Shown piece by piece: positions 18,034 to 28,630 of a stretch of 64,000 nucleotides of DNA; position 1 is the stretch's first letter; each line of letters starts with the position of its first letter. Origin of the DNA: Kocuria sp. TGY1127_2 (lineage in GTDB: Bacteria > Actinomycetota > Actinomycetes > Actinomycetales > Micrococcaceae); the NCBI RefSeq assembly GCF_013394385.1, contig NZ_AP022834.1:1054001-1118000 (forward strand), read 5' to 3'. Under the pieces are notes generated by a model that ran no database searches, was not told the origin of the DNA, and saw only the letters and a list, made by a program, of their open reading frames with translations. The position numbers and the translations under genes were made by a program.

Positions 18034-19725
18034 ATGGCAAAGCACACACCACATAGTAGAGCGAGGCGCTTTTTTGGCGCAGTTCCCGCTTTCATTAGGG
18101 GCATCCGCAAACAATGGCGGGAATCTCTCCAATTCTCCGCGGTGATCGTGGCGACCTCGCTTGCTCTGGTGGCTTTCATTTTTGCCGGCAACTTCCTCTC
18201 GACTCAGATCGCGAACAGTCTGTTCAAAGAGCGTCAGGAGCAGGCCCTCGAAGAATCCTCGAGCGGGTTCTCCGACGTCCAGAAGATATTCGACAATGCG
18301 GTGACCTCGGACCAGAACGAGGTCCAGTCGCTCATGCGCGAAACACTCACGATTCTGGAGAATCACGGGGCCGACGCAAAGCGCCAGTGGATTCTTATTC
18401 CGGTGGAATACCACCAGGGGCAGGGCTACGTGGGTCCCCTTAGTCAGAACGACTGGATGACGTCGTCGTCCGTGCCGCAGGACTTGCAGAAACAGGTCGC
18501 TGCCCAGAACGGCGTGTTCTGGCAGTCCTCGAAGGTTCAAGCCAACGGGAACGGTCCCGAGCTGCCTGTGATCTTCGTGGGCACCAAAGTCCATTTGAAC
18601 CAGGGCAACGATTACGCCCTTTACCTTGTTTATGATCTGTCCTCATCGCAAGGGACTCTGGATTACATCCAGCTGGTCATCGTGGCGGGCTTCGCAATCC
18701 TTCTGGTCTTCGTCGCGACTATTGTCTGGTGGGTCACGCGCTCCGTCATTCGCCCCATTTCGCAGACGGCGCGCTCGGCCGAAAGATTGTCGCGCGGCGA
18801 CCTGGGTGAGCGAGTCGTCGTCCGGGGCGAGAACGAAGCGGCGGTACTTGGCACATCCTTCAACCACATGGCCGACAGCATTCAGGAACAAATTGTTCAG
18901 CTCGAGACGCTGTCGAAAATGCAACAAAGATTCGTTTCGGACGTGTCCCATGAGCTGCGCACCCCGTTGACCACCGTCAAGATGGCGGCCGAGCTGTTGT
19001 ACGGCGGTCGGGACAACATGGATCCGTCCTTCCAGCGATCCACGGAGCTTCTCTACCACCAAGTCGATCGGTTCGAGTCGCTGTTGTCCGACCTCCTTGA
19101 GATATCCCGCTTCGACGCCGGCTCGGCGACCCTCGACTCCAGCACGGTTGACTTGGGCGACCTTGTCGAGGACACCGTGGAATCCGTGCGTCCGCACTTG
19201 GACAAACAAGGACTCGAAGTTCGACTGCACGGGACGGAACAGCGTTGCTCTGTGGAAATGGACCCGCGACGCATTGAAAGAGTGCTCAGGAACCTGCTCG
19301 TCAACGCGATCGAGCATTCCGAAGGGAAGCCAATCGACGTCCATATTGCGGCCAACGATCTCGACGCCGCCGTTGCCGTCCGCGACCATGGCATGGGGAT
19401 GACTCCGGAACAGACGCGTGAGGTTTTCAATCGTTTCTGGCGTGCCGATCCTTCGCGCAAGCGAACCTTGGGCGGTACCGGCCTCGGTCTGTCGATCGCG
19501 GCGGAAGATACTCGACTTCATCAAGGCAGATTAGAGGCCTGGGGCGAACTCGATCATGGTGCATGTTTCCGCTTGACGCTTCCCAAACAAGGGGGGCGAC
19601 CCGCGGGAGATTCGCCTCTCGGCCTGCCGCCGGAGGGAGTCCCCGACACACCCGCTTCGATCCCTGAGATCGAGGACAGTCACGGCGAAGACGAAGACGG
19701 ATCGCAGGAGGGCACTGAAGCATGA
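18034..19725 (+). CDS. mtrB: Sensor histidine kinase MtrB
   Basis: A 563-residue membrane kinase. Membrane helices lie near 33-54 and 211-235, enclosing an extracytoplasmic sensor domain. A HAMP domain (about 236-290) is followed by the H-box VSDVSHELRTPLTTVK with phosphoacceptor His306, then the N, G1 and G2 boxes of the ATPase (LLVNAIEHS, DHGMGM, GGTGLGLSIA). The C-terminal tail is Pro/Asp/Glu-rich. The partner is MtrA; LpqB is known to modulate MtrB activity. The stop overlaps the lpqB start by four bases (ATGA). Confidence 0.97.
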   Translation: MAKHTPHSRARRFFGAVPAFIRGIRKQWRESLQFSAVIVATSLALVAFIFAGNFLSTQIANSLFKERQEQALEESSSGFSDVQKIFDNAVTSDQNEVQSLMRETLTILENHGADAKRQWILIPVEYHQGQGYVGPLSQNDWMTSSSVPQDLQKQVAAQNGVFWQSSKVQANGNGPELPVIFVGTKVHLNQGNDYALYLVYDLSSSQGTLDYIQLVIVAGFAILLVFVATIVWWVTRSVIRPISQTARSAERLSRGDLGERVVVRGENEAAVLGTSFNHMADSIQEQIVQLETLSKMQQRFVSDVSHELRTPLTTVKMAAELLYGGRDNMDPSFQRSTELLYHQVDRFESLLSDLLEISRFDAGSATLDSSTVDLGDLVEDTVESVRPHLDKQGLEVRLHGTEQRCSVEMDPRRIERVLRNLLVNAIEHSEGKPIDVHIAANDLDAAVAVRDHGMGMTPEQTREVFNRFWRADPSRKRTLGGTGLGLSIAAEDTRLHQGRLEAWGELDHGACFRLTLPKQGGRPAGDSPLGLPPEGVPDTPASIPEIEDSHGEDEDGSQEGTEA

Positions 19726-21431
19726 GCGGACACCAACGGAGGACTTGGTCCGGCCGACGGACGTCGATCGTGCGCGCGGTGGCCTGGGTCGGCGTGGTTG
19801 GACTCCTCCTCGTCGGGTGCGGGAGGATTCCGACCAGTGGCCCTGTGTACCACTACAACGAACCCGATGCCAGCGCCTCGTCGGCGTCTCCAGCTTTCAG
19901 CCCTTCAGGACCGCAGAATGGCGCCTCCCCCTCGGAGGTCCTGAACGGTTTCATCAAGGCGGGTACCGGAGTAGAGAACGACTACTCTGTGGCCCGTGAA
20001 TACCTCACAACGGAATTGGCCGGGAGCTGGAAGCCCGAGGACCGGACTCTGGTTTACTCAGACGACGTCAAGATCGATTCGGGGCAGAGCGACCAGCAAG
20101 CCACGGCCGAGGTCAACGTGTCGACATCCATCGACGGTCGAGGGATTGCGACCTCGTTCAGGAACCCAGACAAGCAGCAGGTCGCCGCCAAGTTCACACA
20201 GGTTAACGGGCAATGGCGGATCGCATCGATTCCCAACGGCACGATGTTGTCCCGTTCGGAGTTCGAGCAGCTGTTCCGTTCGTTCACGCTTTACTTCTAC
20301 GACCCGACTTTCAGCTACGCGGTCCCCGATATTCGTTGGTTCGCCAACAGATCGACCGTGGCGACGTCGGTCGTGAGAGTCCTGCTGCAAGGCCCGGCTC
20401 CTTATTTGGAAGGAGCAGTTGCTACCGCGGTGCCGAACGGAACGAGCCTGATGCGCCAATCTGTCCCGATCAGCAATTCCTCCGCTGAAGTGGGGCTCGC
20501 GGGAACTGACGTGTCTGACGCGAACCAACTAACGCTCGAACGATTGAATACCCAACTCGAGCAGACGTTAAAGAGCACCAATTCCGTCGAGAGCGTGAGA
20601 CTCTCGGTCGATGATAAAGCCGTCGAGACAGGCAAACTTGGGGATTACCAGGCCGCCACGATCAATCCGCAGGTCCCCAGTCCGCAAGTCGGCGTGTTGG
20701 AAGGTGACCTCGTGACGTACGCGGACGGCCAGTCCCGAAAAGTTTCAGGCCTGGCCCCGAGCCAAGTTCAGCCGTCGATGCCGACCATGGACTCACAGCG
20801 ACGTGTCTATGCATACACCGATGAGGACCGAGAACACCTTGCCGTGAGGACAACCTCGGGCAAGGCGCTGGACACCGACATGGAAGAGTCCATTACCGCG
20901 CCGAGCGTCGACACGAACAAATGGGTGTGGGCTGGTGGCACTGAAGGGTCCGTTTACGCCCTCGACTCCGGGGGCGACAGCGACGAGCCTCAGAAGGTCG
21001 AGGCGGACTGGCTTCGCGACCAGCATATTCAGTCCCTGAGGATTTCTCGTGACGGTTCGCGGGCTCTGGTCGTCACCGGCGAAGGCGACAACGCCCGCGT
21101 ATGGGTCAGTGGCATCAAACGTAACGCCCAGGGCGCCCCGGAGAGTTTGGGAGAGCCCTTGCGGGTCGGTACAACTCGCAACGCAACGCAGGCTTCCTGG
21201 ATATCCGATACTGACGTGGTCGTCGCGAATACGCAGGACGGAACCGTGCAGACGGTTTCGCTGGCGGGTGAAACCAATGACGTCAATGGGCTGTCCGATA
21301 TCGAACACATCTCCGGTGGCAATGGCAAGGACTCCATTTACGCCCAAACCAGTACGGACACGTACTCGCTGACGGGGACGTCTTGGACCAGAGTCGACAC
21401 GAAGGTCAGAGACCTGGCCTATTCGGGATAA
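19722..21431 (+). CDS. lpqB: LpqB family lipoprotein
   Basis: A 569-residue lipoprotein of the MtrAB accessory family. The lipobox LLLVGCGR places the lipidated cysteine at residue 33. A GerMN-type domain (about 215-310) and a C-terminal beta-propeller-like region follow, as usual for LpqB. It acts at the outer face of the membrane and modulates MtrB signalling. It is translationally coupled to mtrB by the ATGA overlap, so the three genes form one operon. Confidence 0.95.
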   Translation: MSGHQRRTWSGRRTSIVRAVAWVGVVGLLLVGCGRIPTSGPVYHYNEPDASASSASPAFSPSGPQNGASPSEVLNGFIKAGTGVENDYSVAREYLTTELAGSWKPEDRTLVYSDDVKIDSGQSDQQATAEVNVSTSIDGRGIATSFRNPDKQQVAAKFTQVNGQWRIASIPNGTMLSRSEFEQLFRSFTLYFYDPTFSYAVPDIRWFANRSTVATSVVRVLLQGPAPYLEGAVATAVPNGTSLMRQSVPISNSSAEVGLAGTDVSDANQLTLERLNTQLEQTLKSTNSVESVRLSVDDKAVETGKLGDYQAATINPQVPSPQVGVLEGDLVTYADGQSRKVSGLAPSQVQPSMPTMDSQRRVYAYTDEDREHLAVRTTSGKALDTDMEESITAPSVDTNKWVWAGGTEGSVYALDSGGDSDEPQKVEADWLRDQHIQSLRISRDGSRALVVTGEGDNARVWVSGIKRNAQGAPESLGEPLRVGTTRNATQASWISDTDVVVANTQDGTVQTVSLAGETNDVNGLSDIEHISGGNGKDSIYAQTSTDTYSLTGTSWTRVDTKVRDLAYSG

Positions 21432-21521
21432 TTTTTCCGTCCACAGATTCCCGAATTCCGGCGGACTCCACCAGAGCGTCAGTCATCATTATGGTGACGA
21501 TGCCGTACAGGAGGGATCCGC

Positions 21522-22370
21522 GTGGAAAAAAGCGATGCGCTGCAGACCTGCGATCGGATGGCCTTGCGCCTGACGGACGCGTTGGCCGACGCCGTGGAGC
21601 TGATTTTTCCTCAACCGTGCGCGGGGTGTTCTGAAGGGCGAGGCCCCGTGTGCCGGATTTGCCGAGCTCTCGTGCACAGGCTTGTCTCTTGTCCGCGGGA
21701 TGTCGCCGATTCATTGCCCCAATGGCCCTCGCAGGTTCCTTGCTTCGCGGCCGGTTCCTACCGTCACGAATTGGCGAGGCTTCTCCTTGCGTTCAAAAAC
21801 GCCCAGCGGGTCGACGTCGCGCCATTTCTCGGTCGAGCGTTGGCGCGGTCCGTTGCCGAGGCCATGAAAGGCCGCTGGCCAGCGCAATACCGCACGCGGG
21901 GCTCGTCTTGGGGAGCTGACACCGTCTTGCTGGTCCCCGTACCCTCTTCGGCCGCGGCGTTCAGGAGGCGTGGATTCGTACCCAGCGAGCTGCTCATCCG
22001 CAAGGCCGTCGGATCGAGCAGCAGACTCCACGAGGCCAAACGACACGGTGGCTTGCGCGTTGCTCCGCTGCTTATCAGGAGGGAGACTCACTTTCGTGGG
22101 GTCGTCTCCTGCATGACGGGCCGTGCGAACGGACAAAAGGGCCTGAGCGCTCGCCAGCGTTCGCAGCGCGCGGACGGGTCCATGCATGTCTCTTTGTCTG
22201 TACCCGCCCGGTTGATGGGACTCCGACCTGAACTCCAGGGGCGCACATGCATCCTTATCGATGACGTGGCGACCACGGGATCGACCCTCCGGGAGTCCAA
22301 ACGCGCCATCGAGAAAGCCGGCGCCACAGTGGTGGGAGCGGCCGTCATCGCGAGTGTTCGTGCGCCCTGA
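21522..22370 (+). CDS. ComF family phosphoribosyltransferase-like protein
   Basis: A 282-residue ComF/amidophosphoribosyltransferase-like protein. Near the N-terminus is a zinc-finger-like set (CAGCSEGRGPVCRIC, then C at about 65). The PRPP-binding motif CILIDDVATTGSTL is at about 244-257. ComF supports DNA uptake in competent bacteria, but this gene is universal beside hpf and secA in actinobacteria, so its role here is unknown. GTG at 21522 follows CAGGAGGG. The gene lies in the lpqB-comF-hpf-secA block on one strand. Confidence 0.9.
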   Translation: MEKSDALQTCDRMALRLTDALADAVELIFPQPCAGCSEGRGPVCRICRALVHRLVSCPRDVADSLPQWPSQVPCFAAGSYRHELARLLLAFKNAQRVDVAPFLGRALARSVAEAMKGRWPAQYRTRGSSWGADTVLLVPVPSSAAAFRRRGFVPSELLIRKAVGSSSRLHEAKRHGGLRVAPLLIRRETHFRGVVSCMTGRANGQKGLSARQRSQRADGSMHVSLSVPARLMGLRPELQGRTCILIDDVATTGSTLRESKRAIEKAGATVVGAAVIASVRAP

Positions 22371-22544
22371 GAGAAACTCCGAATGTTTAGCGCGTCACAT
22401 TGATCGGGTGGGTGACGAAAGGTTCTTCGTCAATTAACGTTGAGTCAAGGAGACGGTCAGATCCGCTCCCTGTGAGGCTCGAGGGCCCGAGCGCGACTCG
22501 CTAGCCAGCGAGACCTCACCTCGCCCCAACCGCGGGAGGCCATC

Positions 22545-23246
22545 GTGGAACTCAATGTATACGGACGCAACGTCAAGGTCCCGGATCGCTTTCGGGAGTA
22601 TGCAGAGGAAAAGGTCGAGAAGTTCGAGAAGCTCAACGACCACATGGACGTCGTTGATGTGAAGGTCAGCAAGGTCGGAAACGGGCCTCAAGCCATCACC
22701 GTTGAGATCACCGTTCATGGTAAAGGCCCTGTTCTTCGTGCCGAAGCTCAAGGATCGGACAAATTCGCCGTATTCGAGGACGCCTACGCGAAGCTGCTCG
22801 AGAGGCTCCGCAGAGCAAGGGACCGCCGAAAGATCCACCGCGGCAACCACCGGCCACAATCGGTCTCGGAGGCAACCGGATCAATCCCGGTGATTGACGG
22901 GTCGTCCGGAGGCCAGGTGCCTATTGAAGATATTGTCTTGGAAAAGCAACCCGGAGACGACCAGCAGGATTCTTTCGACGACGGTTACTCGCTGGCCGAC
23001 GATGTCTCCCCAGTCGAGATCCGCAGGAAGACGTTCCCCACCGAAAAAATCACCGTGGATCAAGCGGTGGATCGCATGGAGCTCGTGGGGCACGATTTCT
23101 ACCTGTTCGTGGATTCGGAATTGGACAGGCCGGCGGCCGTCTATCGCCGCAAAGGTTGGACGTACGGGGTAATCGTTCTCGGGGACGACGCTCCGCCGGA
23201 AGGGCTCAACGAAACCAGGATGTACAAACCCGTTACTGAAGGTTGA
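22545..23246 (+). CDS. hpf: Long-form ribosome hibernation promoting factor
   Basis: A 233-residue long HPF. The N-terminal RaiA/YfiA domain (about 1-105, beginning MELNVYGRNVKVPDRFREYA) binds the 30S decoding and P sites. A variable linker is followed by the C-terminal dimerisation domain (about 165-230, with VEIRRKTFPTEKITVDQAVDRM) that joins two ribosomes into inactive 100S particles. GTG at 22545 is the first start of the conserved frame. It sits between comF and secA. A GC-rich hairpin follows the stop. Confidence 0.95.
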   Translation: MELNVYGRNVKVPDRFREYAEEKVEKFEKLNDHMDVVDVKVSKVGNGPQAITVEITVHGKGPVLRAEAQGSDKFAVFEDAYAKLLERLRRARDRRKIHRGNHRPQSVSEATGSIPVIDGSSGGQVPIEDIVLEKQPGDDQQDSFDDGYSLADDVSPVEIRRKTFPTEKITVDQAVDRMELVGHDFYLFVDSELDRPAAVYRRKGWTYGVIVLGDDAPPEGLNETRMYKPVTEG

Positions 23247-23267
23247 CGTGTCGCGTTGAAGACGATT

Positions 23268-23300
23268 GTCTCGCCCGGGCCAATACGGCCCGGGCGAGAC
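23268..23300 (+). terminator. Strong GC-rich hairpin after hpf
   Basis: A perfect 14-bp stem: GTCTCGCCCGGGCC (23268-23281), loop AATAC, GGCCCGGGCGAGAC (23287-23300). It lacks a U-run, which is common for actinobacterial terminators. It separates hpf from secA. Confidence 0.7.
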
Positions 23301-23462
23301 GCGCTCAACCCACAATTTTTGTCGCTACTAAGGCAAAACCCAGGCGCCTTGTTTAGACTTACGTAGACTGGGCTGTTGGGGTAGCACCTATGGCGGCCCC
23401 GCATGGCCTTAAACCGTGGTCACTGCACTTGGAATCTCGTCAGCTACTAGGAGTAAGTACTC

Positions 23463-26228
23463 GTGGCATCCTTCTTGGAAAAGGTTCTCCGCACCGGAGA
23501 CAAAAGACTGCTCAAAAAATTGAGGGTCTATGCCGATGCCATCAACTCGTTGGAAGATGATTTCAAGGAGTACACGGACGCTGAATTGCGTGCCGAGACT
23601 GACTCCTTCAAGAAACGCATCGAGGAGGGTGAATCGCTCGACCTCCTCCTGCCCGAGGCATTTGCTGTCGTTCGCGAGGCTGCGGGACGGACCTTGGGAC
23701 AAAGGCATTACGACGTTCAGCTGATGGGCGGCGCCGCCCTTCACCTGGGAAACATCGCAGAGATGAAGACCGGTGAGGGCAAAACTCTGGTCGCAACGGC
23801 CCCCGCATATCTCAATGCGCTGACGGGCAAGGGCGTCCACGTCGTCACGGTGAATGACTATCTGGCCGAGTATCAGGCCAATCTGATGGGGCGTGTCTAC
23901 CGGTTCCTCGGCCTTGAGACCGGCGTGATCGTCTCCCAGCAGACCCCTGAGGTGCGCCGGAAACAGTACGAAGCCGACATCACCTACGGTACGAACAACG
24001 AGTTCGGTTTCGATTATCTCCGGGACAATATGGCTTGGACCGTGGACGACCGGGTGCAGCGCGGACACAACTTCGCCATCGTGGATGAGGTCGACTCGAT
24101 TCTCATCGATGAGGCTCGGACGCCGCTCATCATTTCCGGCCCGTCGTCGGGGGAAGCGAACCGCTGGTACAACGAATTCGCCCGAGTTGCCAAGACGCTG
24201 GTTCGCGACGAAGACTACGAGGTTGACGAGAAGAAGAAAACCGTCGGCGTGCTCGAGAGCGGTATCGAGAAGGTCGAAGATCATTTGGGCATCGACAATC
24301 TCTACGAATCCGCAAATACGCCGCTGATCGGATTCCTCAACAATGCGATCAAGGCCAAAGAGCTGTTCACGAACAACAAGGATTACGTTGTCATGAAGGG
24401 CGAAGTCCTGATCGTGGACGAGCACACGGGGCGCATCCTTCCGGGACGCCGGTACAACGAGGGCGTTCACCAGTCGATCGAAGCCAAGGAACAGGTCGAG
24501 GTCAAGGCCGAAAACCAGACTCTGGCGACTGTCACACTGCAGAACTACTTCCGCCTTTATGACAAGCTCTCCGGCATGACCGGTACCGCTGAGACGGAGG
24601 CCGCGGAATTCGTCAATACCTATGAGCTGGGCATCGCCGTTATCGATCCCAATAAGCCGCTGATTCGTAAGGACCAGCCGGACTTGGTGTACAAGAACGA
24701 GGTCGCCAAGTTCGCGGCCGTCGTCAAGGACATCGCCAAGCGTCACGAGAAGGGCCAGCCGGTTCTGGTGGGTACCACGAGCGTGGAGAAGTCCGAGTAC
24801 TTGTCCAAGCTTCTCATCAAGGAAGGCGTTCCGCACGAGGTGCTGAACGCCAAGAACCACGCCCGTGAGGCAGCGATCGTCGCCCAGGCCGGCCGAAAGG
24901 GCGCCGTCACGGTTGCGACCAACATGGCCGGTCGCGGTACAGACATCATGCTCGGTGGCAACGCCGAATTCGACGCGGTGGACCGTATGACCGAGCTGGG
25001 TTACGACTCTCAGGAGCGTCCCGAAGAATACGAAGCCAAGTGGCCCGAGGTCCTGGCCGAGTGCGAGCAGGCGACCAAGAAGGAGCATGAGGAAGTCACG
25101 GAGCTCGGTGGTTTGTACGTGCTGGGCACCGAGCGGCATGAGTCTCGCCGCATCGACAATCAGTTGCGCGGCCGTTCCGGTCGCCAGGGCGACCCGGGTG
25201 AGTCCCGTTTCTACCTCTCACTCGCCGATGACCTCATGCGTCTATTCAACGGGGCGGCCGCCGGCCGGCTCATGGCCGGGGCACCGGACGACACGGCTCT
25301 CGAGCATCGCATCGTCACCCGAGTGATTGCATCTGCGCAGAATCAGGTCGAGGCCAGGAACGCCGAACAACGTAAGAACATTCTCAAGTACGACGACGTC
25401 CTCAACCGTCAGCGCGAGGCCATTTATTCGGACCGTGCGAAGATCCTTGAGGGCGACGATATAGGCGAGCAAGTCCAGAAGTTCATCGACGAGGTCCTGA
25501 CCTCGGCTATTGAGGACAAGACCAGGCAGGGGCACGCGGAAGACTGGGACCTCGAACGCCTCTGGGAGTCGCTGCAGACTATATATCCTGTCAGCATCTC
25601 GATCGAAGACCTCGAGGAGTCGGTGGGCGGTCGCTCGAAGATCACCCAGGAAAAGCTCATCGAAGAGATCCTGTCCGATGCGAAAGTCATCTACGAGACT
25701 CGTGAGGAAGAGGTCGGATCCGATGCGATGCGCAACATCGAGCGTCGGGTCGTTCTTTCCGTGATTGGGCGGCATTGGCCCGAACATCTCTACGAGATGG
25801 ATTACCTCAAGGAAGGCATCGGCCTGCGAGCCATGGCCCAGCGCGATCCCCTCGTCGAATATCAGCGTGAAGGCTACGCGATGTTCCAGACGATGATGGA
25901 CGCGATTCGCGAAGAGACGGTTGCATATTTGTTCAACCTCGACCTCACGAAGCAGCGTACGCAGATGTCTTCGCAAGCGCTGACCATTCCTCAGCAGCCG
26001 AAGTTCCTCCGATTCTCGGCTCCGAGTGAGGACGGCGGCGAGGAATCCCATATCGAGGCAAACCCCGAGGACGAAGCGCCAGCGGATGGGGCGCCTGCTT
26101 CGTCCGGGGGAGAGTCTTCGACGGCAACCACCGCGGCTTCGTCGGGGGACACCGTGTCAGGGGCGTCCGAGCAGAAGCCCGCTCGTGGGCGGGGCAGCAC
26201 GAAGAAGAGCCGCAAGAAGCGCAAATAA
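23463..26228 (+). CDS. secA: Preprotein translocase ATPase SecA
   Basis: A 921-residue motor of the Sec pathway that drives unfolded preproteins through SecYEG. Walker A MKTGEGKT is at about 101-108, the DEAD-box equivalent in [17 protein letters not shown] near 203-220, and motif VI in [18 protein letters not shown]. The preprotein cross-linking and helical scaffold domains follow. The C-terminus is an acidic/Ser-rich stretch ending in [11 protein letters not shown], with no SEC-C zinc motif, as usual for actinobacterial SecA1. GTG at 23463 is the family start. It converges on the Rv3235-family gene. Confidence 0.98.
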   Translation: MASFLEKVLRTGDKRLLKKLRVYADAINSLEDDFKEYTDAELRAETDSFKKRIEEGESLDLLLPEAFAVVREAAGRTLGQRHYDVQLMGGAALHLGNIAEMKTGEGKTLVATAPAYLNALTGKGVHVVTVNDYLAEYQANLMGRVYRFLGLETGVIVSQQTPEVRRKQYEADITYGTNNEFGFDYLRDNMAWTVDDRVQRGHNFAIVDEVDSILIDEARTPLIISGPSSGEANRWYNEFARVAKTLVRDEDYEVDEKKKTVGVLESGIEKVEDHLGIDNLYESANTPLIGFLNNAIKAKELFTNNKDYVVMKGEVLIVDEHTGRILPGRRYNEGVHQSIEAKEQVEVKAENQTLATVTLQNYFRLYDKLSGMTGTAETEAAEFVNTYELGIAVIDPNKPLIRKDQPDLVYKNEVAKFAAVVKDIAKRHEKGQPVLVGTTSVEKSEYLSKLLIKEGVPHEVLNAKNHAREAAIVAQAGRKGAVTVATNMAGRGTDIMLGGNAEFDAVDRMTELGYDSQERPEEYEAKWPEVLAECEQATKKEHEEVTELGGLYVLGTERHESRRIDNQLRGRSGRQGDPGESRFYLSLADDLMRLFNGAAAGRLMAGAPDDTALEHRIVTRVIASAQNQVEARNAEQRKNILKYDDVLNRQREAIYSDRAKILEGDDIGEQVQKFIDEVLTSAIEDKTRQGHAEDWDLERLWESLQTIYPVSISIEDLEESVGGRSKITQEKLIEEILSDAKVIYETREEEVGSDAMRNIERRVVLSVIGRHWPEHLYEMDYLKEGIGLRAMAQRDPLVEYQREGYAMFQTMMDAIREETVAYLFNLDLTKQRTQMSSQALTIPQQPKFLRFSAPSEDGGEESHIEANPEDEAPADGAPASSGGESSTATTAASSGDTVSGASEQKPARGRGSTKKSRKKRK

Positions 26229-26276
26229 CTTTCGCGTGATCGCCGCGGGGCCCTGTGCTACGGGCTGACCCGAATA

Positions 26277-26319
26277 TGGGACCGGAGGCTGAACATTGTA
26301 TGTTCGGCATCCGGTCCCA
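26277..26319. terminator. Two-tier hairpin between secA and Rv3235-family gene
   Basis: The outer stem GGGACCGGA (26278-26286) with TCCGGTCCC (26310-26318) encloses an inner stem GAACAT-TGT-ATGTTC (26291-26305). It lies between convergent genes with no clear U-run and probably acts as a bidirectional terminator. Confidence 0.65.
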
Positions 26320-26415
26320 GATTCATATTGTCGAGGTCCGCCCTTCGCGGACCGGGGAATGTTCGGGTTTGAACGGACCGCTGGCTGGAGAACCGGCGCG
26401 GCGGGATGATGCAGA

Positions 26416-26928
26416 CTAGCCGATTTCGGCCTGAATGATTTGCCACTGACCTCTCGCCTTGTGGATGCGGAGGGCCAAAGCCCGGCAACGGTCACCGTTG
26501 CCCACGACGACGCTCGCCTCGTATTCGTTGTGTCCAACGGGTATGGCGCGGACCCGTCGAGGTCTCAGATTGGTCGGGTTGAAACGCTTGTTCCCGAAAA
26601 TGGGTTCGGCGGCAACGGGGCCTTCCGCGGTCTCGATCGTAGCCCTCCTCTCGATGCGCTCCAAGACTCTCGGATGCACCCACCGGACGAGCTGGCTCGG
26701 AGATCGTTTGCCCGAGATGACTTCGATAATTGCCACACCCATCGTGCCGGCTATGGCGTGGACCCGCCGAAGCTCCTCCCGAGGGTCTGTCGAATGATCG
26801 CGCCATTTGTAGAAAGAAGGTGGCCCTTCGGGGTGCGCCCGTGGCGTACCGCGCAGATTTTCGATGGACAGGACGGTCCCTCGTTTGTTGACGCGCCGAC
26901 GGCCTCGATGCTCTGGTCGTGAGCTCAT
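26416..26928 (-). CDS. Rv3235-family protein
   Basis: A 170-residue basic protein of the actinobacterial Rv3235 family, function unknown. Recognisable parts are DPREELRRVHAIAGTMGVAIIEVISGKRSPSQL split across about 50-85, with helical N-terminal half, and a C-terminal beta-rich part (EYEASVVVGNGDRCRALALRI). These proteins sit beside secA across actinobacteria. ATG at 26928 is chosen because AAAGGA lies upstream; an in-frame ATG at 26943 lacks one. The LysM gene lies upstream on the same strand, 90 bases away. Confidence 0.85.
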   Translation of the reverse strand: MSSRPEHRGRRRVNKRGTVLSIENLRGTPRAHPEGPPSFYKWRDHSTDPREELRRVHAIAGTMGVAIIEVISGKRSPSQLVRWVHPRVLERIERRATIETAEGPVAAEPIFGNKRFNPTNLRPRRVRAIPVGHNEYEASVVVGNGDRCRALALRIHKARGQWQIIQAEIG

Positions 26929-27018
26929 GGGAGATCCTTTCATGATCAGGGATGTTGAGAGGGAGAAGAAGCGATCGCCGGGTCACAGACTGCTCTCCGG
27001 ACCCATAGAATCCCGTGA

Positions 27019-27882
27019 CTATGACGAGAATCGATGGGGCACCGCAAGCACCGTGCCGGCATGGATCAGGTAAGGCCGGCCTCGGAGAGCCGACCGGTTC
27101 TCCGACTCCAGGGCGTGCATGGTTCGGAGGATGTCTCCGTCCGTGGCACCGGGCCCGGCCAAGTGACCTGCTATGGACCACAGAGATTCACCGCGATGGA
27201 CAACCCATTCCCGATATTCCACCGAGCCGGAGTCATTCGAACCCGCGGCAAGCCCGCGAGGTTCGTTCATGCTGGCGAAGTAGGGTGACGGTTTCTCGGT
27301 GGATTGCGCATCCAGATCGGAGGGTGTTCGCTGGTCAGAACGAGGCTCGGAAGGTTCCGGACGAACGGGGGAACCACCGAAGAGAGGGCTCACCTGGGCT
27401 GACAGTGAATCTGGGGGAGTCGTCCCGAGGGCGGCGGGGTCGCCGGATATGCTCCCCGGAGTCGCCAAGGACGGCGCCGATCCAATAATGATGTGAGTGC
27501 CCAACACAAGGCCCAAGACCCTGCGGAGAATCGGGGTATTGCGCCGGCTCTTCTGTCTACGCTGGGACGAGCTAGATCCTGCCGCGACGGCGATGAGTAC
27601 GGATGTCCCTTCAACACACCACCACAGAGACATGATGAGAGCGCCCGTTGCACAGAGCCCCATGATGAGTTCGTCGGCAGACGGCTCTGTGCCGCCTGTT
27701 CCGGACAGGACGCTGAGAGCCAGCTCGCCGACCCCCAACCGCAAGACCATGTATATGGAGAGCAGGGGCGGAACTGCTACGGCGCCGAAACCTGCGGCAA
27801 AACGGAGGGCTGCCGGCCGTGGACTGGTCTTTCCGAGATGCGATCGGCCGGGGTGGGGACGAGCTTGTGGGCTTTTGGTCAT
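27019..27882 (-). CDS. LysM-domain membrane protein
   Basis: A 287-residue protein. After a basic N-terminus there are two or three hydrophobic helices (about 30-55, 68-100 and 122-145), a Pro/Ser/Asp-rich spacer, and a C-terminal LysM domain (about 228-283, WVVHRGESLWSIAGHLAG to TVLAVP) expected to bind peptidoglycan. ATG at 27882 follows AAAGGAACACCGTG; a GTG immediately before it is an alternative. The frame extends upstream but without conserved-looking sequence. It belongs to the conserved HTH-LysM-Rv3235-secA neighbourhood. Confidence 0.85.
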   Translation of the reverse strand: MTKSPQARPHPGRSHLGKTSPRPAALRFAAGFGAVAVPPLLSIYMVLRLGVGELALSVLSGTGGTEPSADELIMGLCATGALIMSLWWCVEGTSVLIAVAAGSSSSQRRQKSRRNTPILRRVLGLVLGTHIIIGSAPSLATPGSISGDPAALGTTPPDSLSAQVSPLFGGSPVRPEPSEPRSDQRTPSDLDAQSTEKPSPYFASMNEPRGLAAGSNDSGSVEYREWVVHRGESLWSIAGHLAGPGATDGDILRTMHALESENRSALRGRPYLIHAGTVLAVPHRFSS

Positions 27883-28106
27883 CACGGTGTTCCTTTGATG
27901 CCGTTTGGTGCGAGTTGATGATCTATATTTACAGTGCACCCGGGGCTTCCGTAAAGGCCTGTGGATGAAGAAAAGGCGAAATGCTGGACCAAGAGTCAAT
28001 ACATAGCCTGCAACAAGCAGATTCATCGACAACACTCATTTACGGACGACGAAAAGCGTCTCACCGCCAGAGCACACGGTCCCAGGGGCAGGGACAGGGG
28101 GGGCTA

Positions 28107-28487
28107 TCAAACGACGTCGTCTCGATGGTGGATGAGTTCCGCCGTCTTTCTGTACCCCTCCGCGATGTAGTCCTCGAGGACTGATCGTTCTATCCGCCAT
28201 TGGCCCCGACCGCCGATCTGGATAGCGGGAAGCTCCCCGGAACGTACCAGAGCTCTCGTTTGTGATATGGAGATATTCAGGATGTCCGCGACGTCAGCCA
28301 AAGTAAGAAAGCGTCGCGCGGTCACGGGCAGGATTCCTTCCGAGATGCCGAGAATCGGCGGTTCGTCCGAGAGTACACACCGTATATATCTCGGGTTGTT
28401 CGCGGCCTCAAGTCGTTCACCCAAATGTGAAATACTTTCGGTCACCCCGATCGACGACAACATTCCACAGAACGGGGAGCCGACCAT
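28107..28487 (-). CDS. Helix-turn-helix (BldC/excisionase-like) DNA-binding protein
   Basis: A 126-residue frame whose C-terminal 65 residues are a MerR-like or excisionase-type winged helix: RFLTLADVADILNISISQTRALVRSG, then AIQIGGRGQWRIERSVLEDYI. About 55 N-terminal residues have no recognisable domain, and the start is uncertain (ATG 28487 or 28463; neither has a good ribosome-binding site). It is divergent from pdtaS. Related small regulators occupy this position upstream of LysM and Rv3235 genes in Micrococcales. Targets are unknown. Confidence 0.8.
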   Translation of the reverse strand: MVGSPFCGMLSSIGVTESISHLGERLEAANNPRYIRCVLSDEPPILGISEGILPVTARRFLTLADVADILNISISQTRALVRSGELPAIQIGGRGQWRIERSVLEDYIAEGYRKTAELIHHRDDVV

Positions 28488-28630
28488 AGAGGGCCTGAGT
28501 CGTCGTGACTGCTTGTCAGATGCTGACGGGGCTCATATCTAGTCGAGCTATTCCGACGCAACGACTACGGAGGGCACCTTGGCGGCCTCTAAGATGGTGA
28601 GTAGATAGCCACTCCACTTGCAAGGATGAT

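Noticed and set aside
22413-22432. TGACGAA/TTCGTCA hairpin upstream of hpf as a terminator
   Set aside because: Only a 7-bp AT-containing stem without U-run; too weak to claim.
23409-25139. 576-aa minus-strand open frame opposite secA
   Set aside because: It is the antisense shadow of conserved SecA; no recognisable domain, and codon bias explains long antisense frames here.
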